A DNA stretch of 64,000 bases from Balneolia bacterium (GCA_022565795.1 JAIUMA010000012.1:1-64000), one strand, 5' to 3'. Positions 26,202 to 36,069 are shown, counted from the first letter of the stretch. Made by a program: numbers and translations. The notes: generated from the letters alone by a model not told the origin.

Positions 26202-27134
26202 ATGTCCACTTTTTGGATTATATTGACCGCTTGTCTGGCTTCATCTGCCTGTGCACTTGTTGGCAGCTTTCTTGTCCTCAGAAAGCAGGCCATGCTCGGT
26301 GATGCTATATCCCACGCGGTACTGCCGGGTATTGCGATTGCATTCCTTCTCACCGCATCCCGTAACACTTTCCCGATGCTTATCGGAGCGGGTGCGTTTG
26401 GACTCCTCACCGTTTATTTAACAGAAAAACTACAGCTGCGCGGGCGGCTCATGAATGATGCCTCCATGGGAATTGTATTTACGACCTTATTTGCAATTGG
26501 TGTAATCATCATTACCATGTTTGCCAGTCAGGTTGATCTGGATCAGGAGTGCATATTATATGGTGAAATCGCCTATGTCCCCTGGGATTTGTGGATATTC
26601 AACGGCATGAACATGGGGCCTAGACCGGTATGGATTCTTGGCTTTGTGCTGATGCTGAACCTGCTTTTTATCGTCAGCTGCTACAAAGAGCTAAAAATCT
26701 ATGCTTTCGATCGTCAGCTTGCTGTGAGCATGGGTATTCCCATCATGCTGATACATTATGGGTTGATGGGTTCTGTCTCGTTCTCTACAATCGCTGCTTT
26801 TGAAAGCGTGGGTGCAATTCTGGTTGTAGCACTTATAGTTGTTCCACCCGCTACGGCTTATTTACTTACGCGAAGATTGTCACATCTCTTAATGCTTGCC
26901 GTCTTCTTTGGTATTCTCAGCTCCATAAGCGGCTACTATCTGGCCTACTGGACAAACAGCTCTATAGCCGGTGCAATCGCCGTAATGACGGGCGTCTACT
27001 TTGGTCTTGCGCTTTTTTTCAGCCCGGTTGACGGAATACTTGCTAAAAAGTACAGGCGTAAACAAAATACGGGAAAAGGGCCGTATGAGGGACCTGGGCT
27101 GGAATTGCGCACTAAACAGACTATAAATATATAA
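26202..27134 (+). CDS. mntD: Metal ABC transporter permease, second subunit
   Basis: 310 residues with ABC-3 topology (AMLGDAISHAVLPGIAIAFLL; ESVGAILVVALIVVPPATAYL). It has only a short basic cytoplasmic tail and no regulatory fusion. It probably pairs with the fused permease to form a heterodimeric channel. It lies 22 bp after that gene, and its stop overlaps the next start in a TAATG. Confidence 0.93.
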   Translation: MSTFWIILTACLASSACALVGSFLVLRKQAMLGDAISHAVLPGIAIAFLLTASRNTFPMLIGAGAFGLLTVYLTEKLQLRGRLMNDASMGIVFTTLFAIGVIIITMFASQVDLDQECILYGEIAYVPWDLWIFNGMNMGPRPVWILGFVLMLNLLFIVSCYKELKIYAFDRQLAVSMGIPIMLIHYGLMGSVSFSTIAAFESVGAILVVALIVVPPATAYLLTRRLSHLLMLAVFFGILSSISGYYLAYWTNSSIAGAIAVMTGVYFGLALFFSPVDGILAKKYRRKQNTGKGPYEGPGLELRTKQTINI

Positions 27135-27553
27135 TGAGTCAACAAGCTCCGGATACAGTTACTGTGAAAGCTGCAGTGCCCCTTGTGGCACTTGGCGGTG
27201 CTATCGGAGCGGGGCTCAGGTACTCACTTCTATTAATTAACCCCTATGGAATGGAGTACTCTTATGTAGTTATTCTTGTTGAGAACATCACCGGGGCTTT
27301 TTTCCTGGGCTTACTGGCAGGTTTGATTTCCCGGACTAAGATAAAAAGCTGGCCCTGGGCAGCATTTTTAGGGACAGGAGTTCTTGGCTCATTTACCACA
27401 TTTTCCACGTTTATTACCGATATAATCGATTTGAGCGCATCATCCCTTCTGGTTACGGGAATTTATATGTTTGTAAGCGTAATAGTCGGTTTAATTGCCG
27501 CTTTATTTGGATTTTGGATTGGTTCAATTAAAAAAGGACAGAGGGTGAAGTAA
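27134..27553 (+). CDS. crcB: Fluoride channel subunit FluC/CrcB (first copy)
   Basis: 139 residues with four hydrophobic segments. Family motifs are GGAIGAGLRYSLL, ENITGAFFLGLLAG (pore Asn) and GTGVLGSFTTFSTF (Phe-box/Na+ region). FluC dimers export toxic fluoride. Its ATG overlaps the stop of the permease gene, placing it in the metal operon. The adjacent second copy suggests a heterodimer. Confidence 0.9.
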   Translation: MSQQAPDTVTVKAAVPLVALGGAIGAGLRYSLLLINPYGMEYSYVVILVENITGAFFLGLLAGLISRTKIKSWPWAAFLGTGVLGSFTTFSTFITDIIDLSASSLLVTGIYMFVSVIVGLIAALFGFWIGSIKKGQRVK

Positions 27554-27554
27554 G

Positions 27555-27926
27555 ATGGTATTTCTCGCAGTAATGGCAGGCGGAGCCCTTGGCGCATTAA
27601 GCCGCTATCTAATTGATGGGCTTTTTAAACGAAAGGCCAGTGGCGTCCCCGGGGGAACCTTCATTATTAATGTAACCGGATCGTTCGGAGCTGGTTTTAC
27701 TGCAGGACTCATACACTCTGCTTCTTATGAGATACCTGAACTTTGGGTATTTACCATTGTCACTGGTTTTCTTAGCTCATACACCACTTTTTCGACCTGG
27801 ATGGTGCAAAGTGCTGACCTTTGGAAGCAGCACGACTATATTAATCTATTCATTAATATAGTCGGACAGGTTGTTACAGGCCTGTTTGCAGCACTGGCAG
27901 GCATTTGGCTTGCTGGCATCATATAA
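27555..27926 (+). CDS. crcB: Fluoride channel subunit FluC/CrcB (second copy)
   Basis: 123 residues with motifs GGALGALSRYLID, NVTGSFGAGFTAG and VTGFLSSYTTFSTW. It starts 2 nt after the first copy ends. Paired, non-identical FluC genes are best known from Gram-positive bacteria, where the two subunits assemble antiparallel. No terminator hairpin was found before the convergent gene at 27951. Confidence 0.92.
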   Translation: MVFLAVMAGGALGALSRYLIDGLFKRKASGVPGGTFIINVTGSFGAGFTAGLIHSASYEIPELWVFTIVTGFLSSYTTFSTWMVQSADLWKQHDYINLFINIVGQVVTGLFAALAGIWLAGII

Positions 27927-27950
27927 TTTGATTTTTGGTTTGATACCCGC

Positions 27951-29393
27951 TTAGCCTCCAAATGGTCGGCTTAAAACAAATCCATTCAGCCACTCTCGTT
28001 TTCTGTCGTGGTGAACGGCATGATAGAAGGTTTGTCTGCGGAGGGTCCAGTTTGTGAACGGATGACGGTCATCGCCCAAGCGCGTTCTGTCGAATTCAAA
28101 AACACGGTATGGGTTGTTTTTATCAAAGCCGTACACCCAGCGAACGTATGGACCGAAAATATCTTCGTACCACGGCGGTCCGAAAAGAATATAGATCATG
28201 CCTAAATCGGTCTTCCAGCCAGCCTTGTAGTTAGAAAACTGCTTATTGGCCTCAACTACTCTTTCGTAGAATAAAGCCATAACCTCACGAGCTTTATCGC
28301 CGGTTTCCAGATTTTCAAGCCAGAATATATCCACGGCTCTCCTAAGCTCATCCTCGTCTTCTATGGCCATTAGCCTTCGGTATTCGGAGTTGGTCATGAG
28401 GTAAACAAGAGGTTCGGCCAGCTCACGGGCACTCGCAATCTCAGGAAAGTGCGGAGGACGCATTCCGAAATCTCGTGCTCTGTACGTAAGGGATTCTGAT
28501 GGATCCGCAGATTCCTGATGCGTGGTAAAGACTTCAAATCTGAAGCTGCCTGATTCTGGTGCTTCTATATTAAACACTATCTCTATGGCCCCGAATTCGG
28601 TGTCGAAGCGTCTGGTTTGTTCCTCCAGTACCTGGTGACGCCCGTAATTAATTCCTCTTACCCGAATTGAATTACCGGGTAAGTTCCGGTCGGCCATATG
28701 GCGTGCCGGCTGGTGATCGGACTCAAACTCAAGCAGACGAAGATGTGCATATACAGGATCATCGTCCTGAGAGCGGGTAATGAAAAAGCGGAATTTCAGA
28801 CTGTCTGATACGGCCTGAACATCATACGTGCCAATGGTGAAACGCTCACCTTCGGAATCTGTACCTAATAGATTAATGGATGTAATGCTTCCTGCGGCTT
28901 CATCAAGATCGGGAAGCGTAAAATTGGTTGTACGGGTAACCTGTTTGTCTGAGTTAAAATCCTTAACGCTCGCCTGAAGAATATAGTCGCCCGGTTCGAT
29001 GTCAAAAGATTCACTGAATCGGAGCCTCTCTGTAGTTTGGATACTTCGTTCAGGGTCGCCTTCAATATCATAGGTGAACTCTTCAGCGAAAATCAAGCCA
29101 TCAGAGCTGCTGCTGTCAGAACGCCTTAACTCGTAACGGACAGTAATCCTTGCCTTGGGAATTTCATCTCTGGTACGGAAAACAAGGCTTCCTTTGGAAA
29201 CTTCTACAGTTGTTCGAACGAATGAGGCGCCATCATCGGAATAAGAACCCTCTGCAGTGAGAATAAATTCAGGCGCACCTTCAGTTAAAATAAGCGACTG
29301 ACCTATATCTACATCATCAATATGCCGTGAACTGCTACAGCTCATAAGCACTAAAAAACTGGCGAGCAATAGAATAGCGTATAAATTCTTCAT
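27951..29393 (-). CDS. GWxTD-domain lipoprotein
   Basis: 480 residues with a lipobox (LVLMSC, Cys19). Beta-rich N-terminal two-thirds (about 30-310) end in a helical/beta C-terminal domain with NYKAGWKTDLGMIYILFGPP, the GWxTD signature, and RVFEFDR. GWxTD proteins are widespread in Bacteroidota and Acidobacteria with unknown molecular function. The lipid anchor predicts attachment to an envelope membrane. It is monocistronic and convergent to the metal/fluoride operon. Confidence 0.85.
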   Translation of the reverse strand: MKNLYAILLLASFLVLMSCSSSRHIDDVDIGQSLILTEGAPEFILTAEGSYSDDGASFVRTTVEVSKGSLVFRTRDEIPKARITVRYELRRSDSSSSDGLIFAEEFTYDIEGDPERSIQTTERLRFSESFDIEPGDYILQASVKDFNSDKQVTRTTNFTLPDLDEAAGSITSINLLGTDSEGERFTIGTYDVQAVSDSLKFRFFITRSQDDDPVYAHLRLLEFESDHQPARHMADRNLPGNSIRVRGINYGRHQVLEEQTRRFDTEFGAIEIVFNIEAPESGSFRFEVFTTHQESADPSESLTYRARDFGMRPPHFPEIASARELAEPLVYLMTNSEYRRLMAIEDEDELRRAVDIFWLENLETGDKAREVMALFYERVVEANKQFSNYKAGWKTDLGMIYILFGPPWYEDIFGPYVRWVYGFDKNNPYRVFEFDRTRLGDDRHPFTNWTLRRQTFYHAVHHDRKREWLNGFVLSRPFGG

Positions 29394-29875
29394 ATTCGTA
29401 GGGGCTAGTAAGATTTTAACTTAAAATTTTAACCAGATTCAATCCAAATTTGTTCGCCTGGAGTGTGAAACGGCTGTGAATCGCCAATATTTGGGCAGTA
29501 ATTTGCCTAAATGTATTAATATGAATATTGTCCCACCTTCTGTTAATATAGGTAAATAATACTGGGTAAGCTTTAATAAAACAAAGGGTTTAACAAACGG
29601 TCTTCTTAGAAGTTGCACTAACAAAATATGCCCATTAAGTCATTTAAACGCAATTTTTTAGGCTTGCAAAAAGAAAAAAGTGAAATAAAATGGTGGGGTT
29701 AAGTTTGTAATTAAATTTATATTGTATTAATATTCAGTTTGACTGTATTAACAAACAGCCAACCACCACCGATAAAAAAGCTTCTCTTACCTTTTATAAT
29801 GTGTGTATATCAGATAAAAGCTGAAGAATGCTTTGCTGAGGTGAAACTTTCCACAAACATATAGTTAACTAACTC
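29394..29875. other. AT-rich intergenic region upstream of susC-like gene
   Basis: 482 bp, distinctly AT-rich, between divergent genes. It must hold the promoters for the GWxTD lipoprotein and the SusC/SusD operon. TAAGTTTG at 29699-29706 matches the Bacteroidota -7 consensus TAnnTTTG, but I found no -33 TTG at the right spacing, so I do not call a promoter. No RNA gene or long repeat was seen. Confidence 0.5.
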
Positions 29876-32800
29876 ATGAGGTCATCTATGATTAGAAAGA
29901 TACTAGCATTCGCTGTATTGAGTTTGGTCGTGATGTTCCCGGCTTTAGCTTCTGCTCAGACAGGATCTATTTCGGGTACCATTACCGATTCTCGTACAGG
30001 TGAAGCTTTGCCGGGAGCCACTGTGTTCCTGCCAGATCTTGCGCTTGGTCAGTCGACAAACCTTGATGGTCAATATACGATCACAAATGTTCCAGCCGGA
30101 ACGCATAATGTTCGTATTACCTACGTAGGTTATGTCGCTCAGACTACACAAGTAACGGTAACAGCTGGCGAAAGGACAACTCTAAATATTGAACTCGTAG
30201 CCGACCGTGTTGAGCTGCGTGATCTGGTAGTAACAGGTTACGGTGTACAGCCAAGACGCGAAGTAACCGGTTCTATCGCTCAGGTTCGCGGTGAAACTAT
30301 CGCCAACGTACCGGTACAAACATTCGACAGCGCGATCCAGGGTCGTGCAGCGGGTGTAACCATTACTTCCGCTTCTGGTCAGCCTGGTGGCGCCGTTCGC
30401 GTACGTGTACGTGGTACAGGTTCTATTAGTGCTGGTAACGATCCTCTTTATGTAGTGGATGGTGTGCCGATTACAGTTAATACTGACGTTGCAACACAGG
30501 CATCTTCAAATGCACTTGCTGCTATTGCTCCAAGTGATATTGAGTCTATCGAGATTCTGAAAGATGCTGCTGCTGCTTCTATCTACGGTGCACAGGCCGC
30601 TAACGGTGTAGTACTTATCACTACTAAACGTGGTGCTGCCGGCCGTACTAACTTTACAGTAACATCACAGGTTGGTATTTCTGAGGCCATCAATACTTAT
30701 GACATGCTTACAGGTCCTGAGTGGGTTGCGGCTCAAATCGAGGGTCGTAGAAATCAGGCCGCAATTAATGCAAGACGAGGTGTAACTACTGCGGCTGGTG
30801 ATCCTGACGAACAGGAACGTAACTATCGTGGTGGTGCTTCAGTAGCGCCTTTCCTAATAGGACTACCTGATGACCCGGATGAAAGAGCTGCTATTTTTGA
30901 TCCTACAGTGACTCCGCTTAGCGAGTTTCTGCAGTTTGTACCTAATTTTGACTGGCAGGATGAAGTGTACCATACTGGAAACTCCAGAAACCTTAGCATT
31001 AATGCGCAGGGTGGTACAGATCAGACTCGATTCTTTATCTCCGGTTCGTACGAATACCAGGAAGCACAGGTTATTCGTTCAAATTTCGAACGTTTCAACG
31101 TGAGATCGAACATCGACCACAGAGTAAGCGACCTGTTTTCAATTGAAACAAATATTGGTCTTACTACATTTAATCAATTTGGAGCGATTGCTGACGGTAA
31201 CTTTACCAACGGTCCGTTCTTTGCGGCTCCATACTCAGTGCCGATTCAGCCAATCTATAATGAAGACGGTACGTTCAACGAAAACGTGACCGGTAACTAC
31301 AACATTATACAGGGTCTTCGACTTGAAGATCGTGAATCAAGAACCAACCAGGTTGTTGGTAACATGGCCGGTAATTTCAACCTTACGCCGAACCTTGTAT
31401 TCCGTACCTTCTACGGTCTCGACTATCGTAATGTTCGTGACAGAAACGTTCGTCCACCGGAAATTCCTGCATTCTCTGGTACGGGTGGTTCTGTATTTGA
31501 AGCGAACCGTGAAGTACTGAACTGGAACACCAACCAGACCCTCTCATACTTCAATACGTTCGATGATGTTCACAATCTTTCATCTCTGTTAGGTTTTGAA
31601 TACCGTCAACAAGAACGCGAGTCTTTTACCGCTACTGGTCAGGGCTTTAACAGTGGACTTTTCAGTAGGCTGCAAAACGCTGCTACACCGGCTGCCGTAG
31701 GTGGTTTCTTTACGGAGTTCAAGATTGCCGGTTTTTTTGGTCAGGCTCGTTATGACTACGATAAGCGCTACTTCGCTACTGCTACACTTCGCTACGACGG
31801 ATCATCCCGTTTCGGTGAAGACAAGCAGTGGGGTCTGTTCTATGCAGCTTCTTTAGGGTGGGAGCTTTCTGAAGAAGAGTTCATGGCTGATGTAGACTGG
31901 CTGGATCAGTTCCAGCTTCGTGCCAGCTATGGTGTAACCGGTAACTCCGAGATTCCTAACTTCGCATCACGCTCCTTGTTCGGCGGTGGTGCAACGTACA
32001 ACGGTGTCGCAGCCCTTCGTGCTACTCAGCTGGGTAACAACGTACTTACCTGGGAAGAAGCGACTACCATTAACCTTGGTTTAAACTGGGCGCTCTTTGA
32101 AGGCCGAATCTATGGTACGCTTGACGTGTATCGCAGAACCAACGACAGACTTCTATTGGATGACTTCCTGTTTTCTGATTCCGGATTCAATTCATTCACC
32201 AACAACGTAGGTGAAGTTCGTAACGAAGGTATTGAAGTTGAAATCGGTGGTACACTCGTTAATTGGGAAGGATTCCGTTGGGCATCAGACTTTAACATAA
32301 CGTTCCAGAGAAACGAGATTATGGACCTAGGCGAACAGTTTGAACTTGAGCCTGGAGAATCAATTTTCTCATATTTTACGTACCGGTTTGCAGGTGTTAA
32401 CCCTGCCGATGGACGAGGAATGTTTTATGATAGAAACGGTAATCTGACCTACAATGTGGTACCTGAGGATCAGACAATTACGGGTAATGCATTCCCAAGC
32501 GTAATTGGTGGATGGAATAATACATTGTCGTACTCCGGATTTACTCTTGATGTATTTTTCCAGTACAATCTTGGTCAGGATTCTTTCAAACAGCAGGAAG
32601 GTTTCTTCCTCGATGGAACGGTCTTCCGCGGTCGTGGTCTTACCACCCGTACATTCGACAGATGGCAGCGTCCTGGCGATATGACCGATATGCCAAGGCT
32701 TCTTGGTACGGCTCAGGCTAGTCCTGGTGATGATGATTTCTTCTTCACCTCATCTGACTGGCACATTGAAGACGTTGGATATGTGCGCCTGAAGTCTGCT

Positions 32801-32992
32801 TCACTATCGTATGCTATTCCAAACAACGTAGTGTCTCAGATTGGCCTTTCTAGTGCACGCGTATTCGTGCAGGGTGTGAACCTGATTACATGGACCAACT
32901 ACCGTGGTCTTGACCCTGAGATTCTGACCACGGCGAACGCTCCGTTCCCGCAAGCGCGTCAGTACTCAGCTGGTGTTTCTCTGCAATTCTAA
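29876..32992 (+). CDS. SusC/RagA-type TonB-linked outer-membrane transporter
   Basis: 1038 residues. A second ATG at 29888 gives the better signal peptide (MIRKILAFAVLSLVVMFPAL). A carboxypeptidase-regulatory-like domain (about 30-110; GSISGTITDSRTGEALPGAT) precedes the plug with DPLYVVDGVP and IEILKDAAAASIYGAQAANG, both SusC hallmarks. A very large barrel follows and ends YSAGVSLQF. It imports large nutrients together with the SusD lid encoded 18 bp downstream. No glycosidase or protease gene flanks the pair, so the substrate is unknown. Codon use (many GTA, CGT) suggests high expression. Confidence 0.96.
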   Translation: MRSSMIRKILAFAVLSLVVMFPALASAQTGSISGTITDSRTGEALPGATVFLPDLALGQSTNLDGQYTITNVPAGTHNVRITYVGYVAQTTQVTVTAGERTTLNIELVADRVELRDLVVTGYGVQPRREVTGSIAQVRGETIANVPVQTFDSAIQGRAAGVTITSASGQPGGAVRVRVRGTGSISAGNDPLYVVDGVPITVNTDVATQASSNALAAIAPSDIESIEILKDAAAASIYGAQAANGVVLITTKRGAAGRTNFTVTSQVGISEAINTYDMLTGPEWVAAQIEGRRNQAAINARRGVTTAAGDPDEQERNYRGGASVAPFLIGLPDDPDERAAIFDPTVTPLSEFLQFVPNFDWQDEVYHTGNSRNLSINAQGGTDQTRFFISGSYEYQEAQVIRSNFERFNVRSNIDHRVSDLFSIETNIGLTTFNQFGAIADGNFTNGPFFAAPYSVPIQPIYNEDGTFNENVTGNYNIIQGLRLEDRESRTNQVVGNMAGNFNLTPNLVFRTFYGLDYRNVRDRNVRPPEIPAFSGTGGSVFEANREVLNWNTNQTLSYFNTFDDVHNLSSLLGFEYRQQERESFTATGQGFNSGLFSRLQNAATPAAVGGFFTEFKIAGFFGQARYDYDKRYFATATLRYDGSSRFGEDKQWGLFYAASLGWELSEEEFMADVDWLDQFQLRASYGVTGNSEIPNFASRSLFGGGATYNGVAALRATQLGNNVLTWEEATTINLGLNWALFEGRIYGTLDVYRRTNDRLLLDDFLFSDSGFNSFTNNVGEVRNEGIEVEIGGTLVNWEGFRWASDFNITFQRNEIMDLGEQFELEPGESIFSYFTYRFAGVNPADGRGMFYDRNGNLTYNVVPEDQTITGNAFPSVIGGWNNTLSYSGFTLDVFFQYNLGQDSFKQQEGFFLDGTVFRGRGLTTRTFDRWQRPGDMTDMPRLLGTAQASPGDDDFFFTSSDWHIEDVGYVRLKSASLSYAIPNNVVSQIGLSSARVFVQGVNLITWTNYRGLDPEILTTANAPFPQARQYSAGVSLQF

Positions 32993-33010
32993 ATCATAGA
33001 ACAGAATAAT

Positions 33011-34498
33011 ATGTTTAAAAAAATTGCTATAACAGCAGCTTTGAGTCTTGGGGCATTGTCTTTCTATGCCTGCGACTCGCTGCTAGATACCGAACCAAGG
33101 CAGTCCGTATCTCCGGAAGTTGCCCTTCAAAATCTTGCTGGTGTACGAGGCATTGCTGCAAGCGCATACAACCGCTTGCTCTCTACCGCTGCCTACACCA
33201 ATACCCGTATTGCAGCACCGGAAGTACTTGCTGATAACGGTGTACAGAATCCTTCGGGATCACCATCTGGTCGATATGTACAGGAAGCTCAAAATGCTAT
33301 CGGTACAGGCGTTGGCGGGTGGGGAACCTACTTTGCCATGATCAACGATGCTAACTACATTATTGATGGCGTCGACGCTCTTGATGGCCCTCAGGTCGAC
33401 AAGGATCGTTTCCGGGGCGAAATGCTTTTCCTTAGAGCACTGGCCTACCACGACCTGGCTAAATCCTACGGATATGAGCCGGGCCGCGAGATCAACAACT
33501 GGAACCTGGCTGTTACACTGCGTGTAGAACCAACTCGTGGTACTACCGACGCGGATACCCCACGCCCGCGTAATACCAACCTTGAGGTTTATGAGCAAAT
33601 TGAACGCGATCTTCTGCTTGCTGTAGACTTGCTGGGTTCAGCAGGTGGCAATGACAGATTTCAGGCAACTGAAGGTGCTGCTAAGGCGCTTCTCGCTCGT
33701 GTGTACCTCTACTGGGGTCGCTGGGCAGATGCTGCTGAATGGGCACAGGAAGCTATGGATACACCGGGTGTAAGCCTGGCTACTCCGGCTCAAGTTCCTG
33801 GTCTGTTTGCTACTACAGATTCACCTGGCTTAGAGTCTTTCTTTGAAGTACGCGTTACTTCTGTTGACTTTGGCGGTGCTGTAAACAACTCGCTTTCAGC
33901 ATTGTTTACACCAGCTCAGTGGTTCGATGTTGTTCCTTCTGTTGAGCTTAAAGCACTTTATGAAGAAGGTGATGCTCGTTTTAACTCCTTCGTAGATGAA
34001 GATGGAGATGAGCAGCTAACCGGGTGGTATTCTAACCGTCAGGCGAATGGCAACCTTACGCAAATTCACAGCATTAAGTTTAACCAAACTGTAGAAGGTC
34101 CTGGTTCTTTCATCGACAACACGCCAGTACTGCGTTACGGTGAAATGCTGATTACCCGTGCTGAAGCGCTTGCCCGCAATGATCAGTTTGGCCCTGCTCT
34201 AACAGAGCTAAATCGTCTTCGCGTGAATCGTGGTCTCGGCGAGCTGTCTGGTCTTACCGGGCAGGCTCTGATTGATGAGATTATGGATGAGCGCCGTCGT
34301 GAACTTGCTTTCGAAGGCCACCGCTGGTTTGACCTTAAGAGGCTTAATCAGCAGCTTAACAAACCTGCAGAGTCTGGTTTCTTCGATTTGCTTGCAGATG
34401 ATTTCAGGTGGTTGAGCCCTGTTCCAACCGGACAGGTAACGGCTGCTAACGGAGTAATTCAGCAAAATCCTGGTTATGCCGCGGATGATGACGAATAA
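33011..34498 (+). CDS. SusD/RagB-type outer-membrane lipoprotein
   Basis: 495 residues with a lipobox (LSFYAC, Cys21). Typical SusD features are DSLLDTEPRQSVSPEVAL at the N-terminus, TPR-like helices (AKALLARVYLYWGRWADAAEWA), LRYGEMLITRAEALAR and the C-terminal RRRELAFEGHRWFDLKR motif. It forms the hinged lid over the SusC barrel and binds the substrate outside the cell. It lies in the same operon as the transporter and a third lipoprotein. Confidence 0.96.
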   Translation: MFKKIAITAALSLGALSFYACDSLLDTEPRQSVSPEVALQNLAGVRGIAASAYNRLLSTAAYTNTRIAAPEVLADNGVQNPSGSPSGRYVQEAQNAIGTGVGGWGTYFAMINDANYIIDGVDALDGPQVDKDRFRGEMLFLRALAYHDLAKSYGYEPGREINNWNLAVTLRVEPTRGTTDADTPRPRNTNLEVYEQIERDLLLAVDLLGSAGGNDRFQATEGAAKALLARVYLYWGRWADAAEWAQEAMDTPGVSLATPAQVPGLFATTDSPGLESFFEVRVTSVDFGGAVNNSLSALFTPAQWFDVVPSVELKALYEEGDARFNSFVDEDGDEQLTGWYSNRQANGNLTQIHSIKFNQTVEGPGSFIDNTPVLRYGEMLITRAEALARNDQFGPALTELNRLRVNRGLGELSGLTGQALIDEIMDERRRELAFEGHRWFDLKRLNQQLNKPAESGFFDLLADDFRWLSPVPTGQVTAANGVIQQNPGYAADDDE

Positions 34499-34537
34499 TA
34501 AAAACAGATAAATTTTAACCGATAAATAGATCAAACT

Positions 34538-35077
34538 ATGTTAAAAAAACTGATCATACTAATTGGTTTGGCAGTTGCTGGCTTGGCACTGACCTCCTGT
34601 TTTGATGATAACGTCACCACCTATGACGGCCCTCTTCAAATGGAGATCACACCAGCTACTGTAAGCCTAAATAACATCCAGAACAATGATCCAACGGTTG
34701 TCGTAAGCGTACAGCTTATTTCACCAACTGGCCTTCAAAGCGTGCCTCACTCCGGAACAATTCGTTTTGTTGCCGATGAGTCCACTGCCGTTCAGTCTGT
34801 TGGAGATAACGAAGGTGATTTTCGTTACGATATCGAATTCGGAACGCATTTCACCCTTGAAGGATGCGAGTTCAGCTCAGCTAACACCTGCGATTTTACT
34901 ATCGCACCTGAAGACAGCTTGAGCAAAGACTTCGCTTTCAGCTTCAATCTGGACAATGTTGAAACCCAGACTCGTAACACGGTTGTCTTCGAAATTGAAG
35001 ACCGTGATGGTGCTGCATATATCGTAGCCCCGAATCTTCGCCGAAGTGAGATAGTAGGCACAAGAGGAAATAATTAA
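34538..35077 (+). CDS. Small lipoprotein of the SusC/SusD operon
   Basis: 179 residues with lipobox LALTSC (Cys21). The mature part is beta-rich (QMEITPATVSLNNIQNNDPT; GTIRFVADES) and has two cysteines, in EGCEFSSANTCDF, which may form a disulfide. It may be an Ig-like surface lipoprotein. Its position 39 bp behind susD, and the terminator after it, make it the third gene of the operon. In other SusCD loci this position encodes surface substrate-binding lipoproteins (SusE/F-like). I recognise no specific family here. Confidence 0.7.
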   Translation: MLKKLIILIGLAVAGLALTSCFDDNVTTYDGPLQMEITPATVSLNNIQNNDPTVVVSVQLISPTGLQSVPHSGTIRFVADESTAVQSVGDNEGDFRYDIEFGTHFTLEGCEFSSANTCDFTIAPEDSLSKDFAFSFNLDNVETQTRNTVVFEIEDRDGAAYIVAPNLRRSEIVGTRGNN

Positions 35078-35128
35078 TTGGCAATCTTGCTGACTTAAAT
35101 AGTCAGTTATGATGTCAAATTATATTTG

Positions 35129-35165
35129 AAAAGCCACCCTGCATTATGCGGGGTGGCTTTTTTAT
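35129..35165 (+). terminator. Intrinsic terminator of the SusC/SusD operon
   Basis: AAAAGCCACCC (35129-35139) pairs with GGGTGGCTTT (35151-35160) and a T-run. Confidence 0.9.
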
Positions 35166-35315
35166 TTGAACCTATTGTTAATTATCTTGGTATAACAAGA
35201 CAGGAAAATGAAACGTTATAGTCTGTAACATTTAAATAACAGCTAGATTCATTGTCTGCATCAATGTGTTATCTCCGACTATAATCCTGTTACCTATACT
35301 TAATTACCTACTATA

Positions 35316-36047
35316 ATGAACTATATCACTACGATTACGTCTCTTATCATAGCTCTATTGCTGGTAGCACTGGCTCCAGGCCAAAGTGCTGCGCAAAGTG
35401 ATGCTACCAGAGCAAATCTAGATAATCTTGTACGTGGAGGAGCTGTAATTACCTCTCCGATTCGCTCCTTTGGAGTAGACGGAACTCCGCACTTTAACGA
35501 TAGCTGGCTAATGACCGATGTTACGCTGAGTAACGGTCAGGTACTTGAGAATGTACCCGCCAAATACAATTCCTATATCGATGCTCTTGAAATCATTAAC
35601 CGGGCGGATACGCTGCAGCTTAGCGAAGTCCTTGTACGTGGTTTTGAAATGACCATGCCGGGTGGTCAAACCGTGAAATTCAGAAACAGAATTGCTAATA
35701 CCCGCGATTTTGATCAGAACGCCTACCTACAGGTGCTTTTTGAAGGTGAACAAAGCGGTGTTTTCAAGCGCCACAGAAAAGTTGTTCGCGAAGCCCGCGC
35801 CTCTGGTAGTGGGTACGGAGTAACGGAACGCGCAGCAACTGTTGAACCTCGTGAAACATTGTTTTTCAGAACTCCGGAAGGAGAGTTTGAGCAGGTCAGG
35901 CTCAGAGAACGGAATGTACTCAGACTCTTTGGTGATCACAGGTCAGAAATGAGAGATTTTGCCAGAAGCGAAAATCTTGACTTCCGCAGAGAAACAGATT
36001 TTGTTATAATGGTAGAGCATTTCGATTCGATTCTTCGATCCTCGTGA
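35316..36047 (+). CDS. Exported protein of unknown function
   Basis: 243 residues with a signal peptide (MNYITTITSLIIALLLVALA...AAQ). The central segment (GTPHFNDSWLMTDVTLSNGQ, then VPAKYNSYIDALEI) matches a pattern I know from many exported Bacteroidota proteins: 'G-P-NDEW-x-G-x-V...vplkYN-y-D-mE'. A phosphate-like or enzymatic motif is absent. The C-terminal half has helical charged segments (LFGDHRSEMRDFARSENLDF). It has its own terminator and probably its own promoter, so it need not belong to the SusCD operon. Its role is unknown. Confidence 0.7.
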   Translation: MNYITTITSLIIALLLVALAPGQSAAQSDATRANLDNLVRGGAVITSPIRSFGVDGTPHFNDSWLMTDVTLSNGQVLENVPAKYNSYIDALEIINRADTLQLSEVLVRGFEMTMPGGQTVKFRNRIANTRDFDQNAYLQVLFEGEQSGVFKRHRKVVREARASGSGYGVTERAATVEPRETLFFRTPEGEFEQVRLRERNVLRLFGDHRSEMRDFARSENLDFRRETDFVIMVEHFDSILRSS

Positions 36048-36069
36048 GCTACTGAAATTTACATAATTA

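Noticed and set aside
27000-27140. Fluoride riboswitch for the fluC pair
   Set aside because: There is no leader: the fluC start overlaps the preceding stop codon.
29690-29760. Bacteroidota-type promoter TAAGTTTG upstream of the SusC gene
   Set aside because: The -7 match is exact but no TTG lies 19-21 bp upstream, and such 8-mers are frequent in AT-rich DNA.
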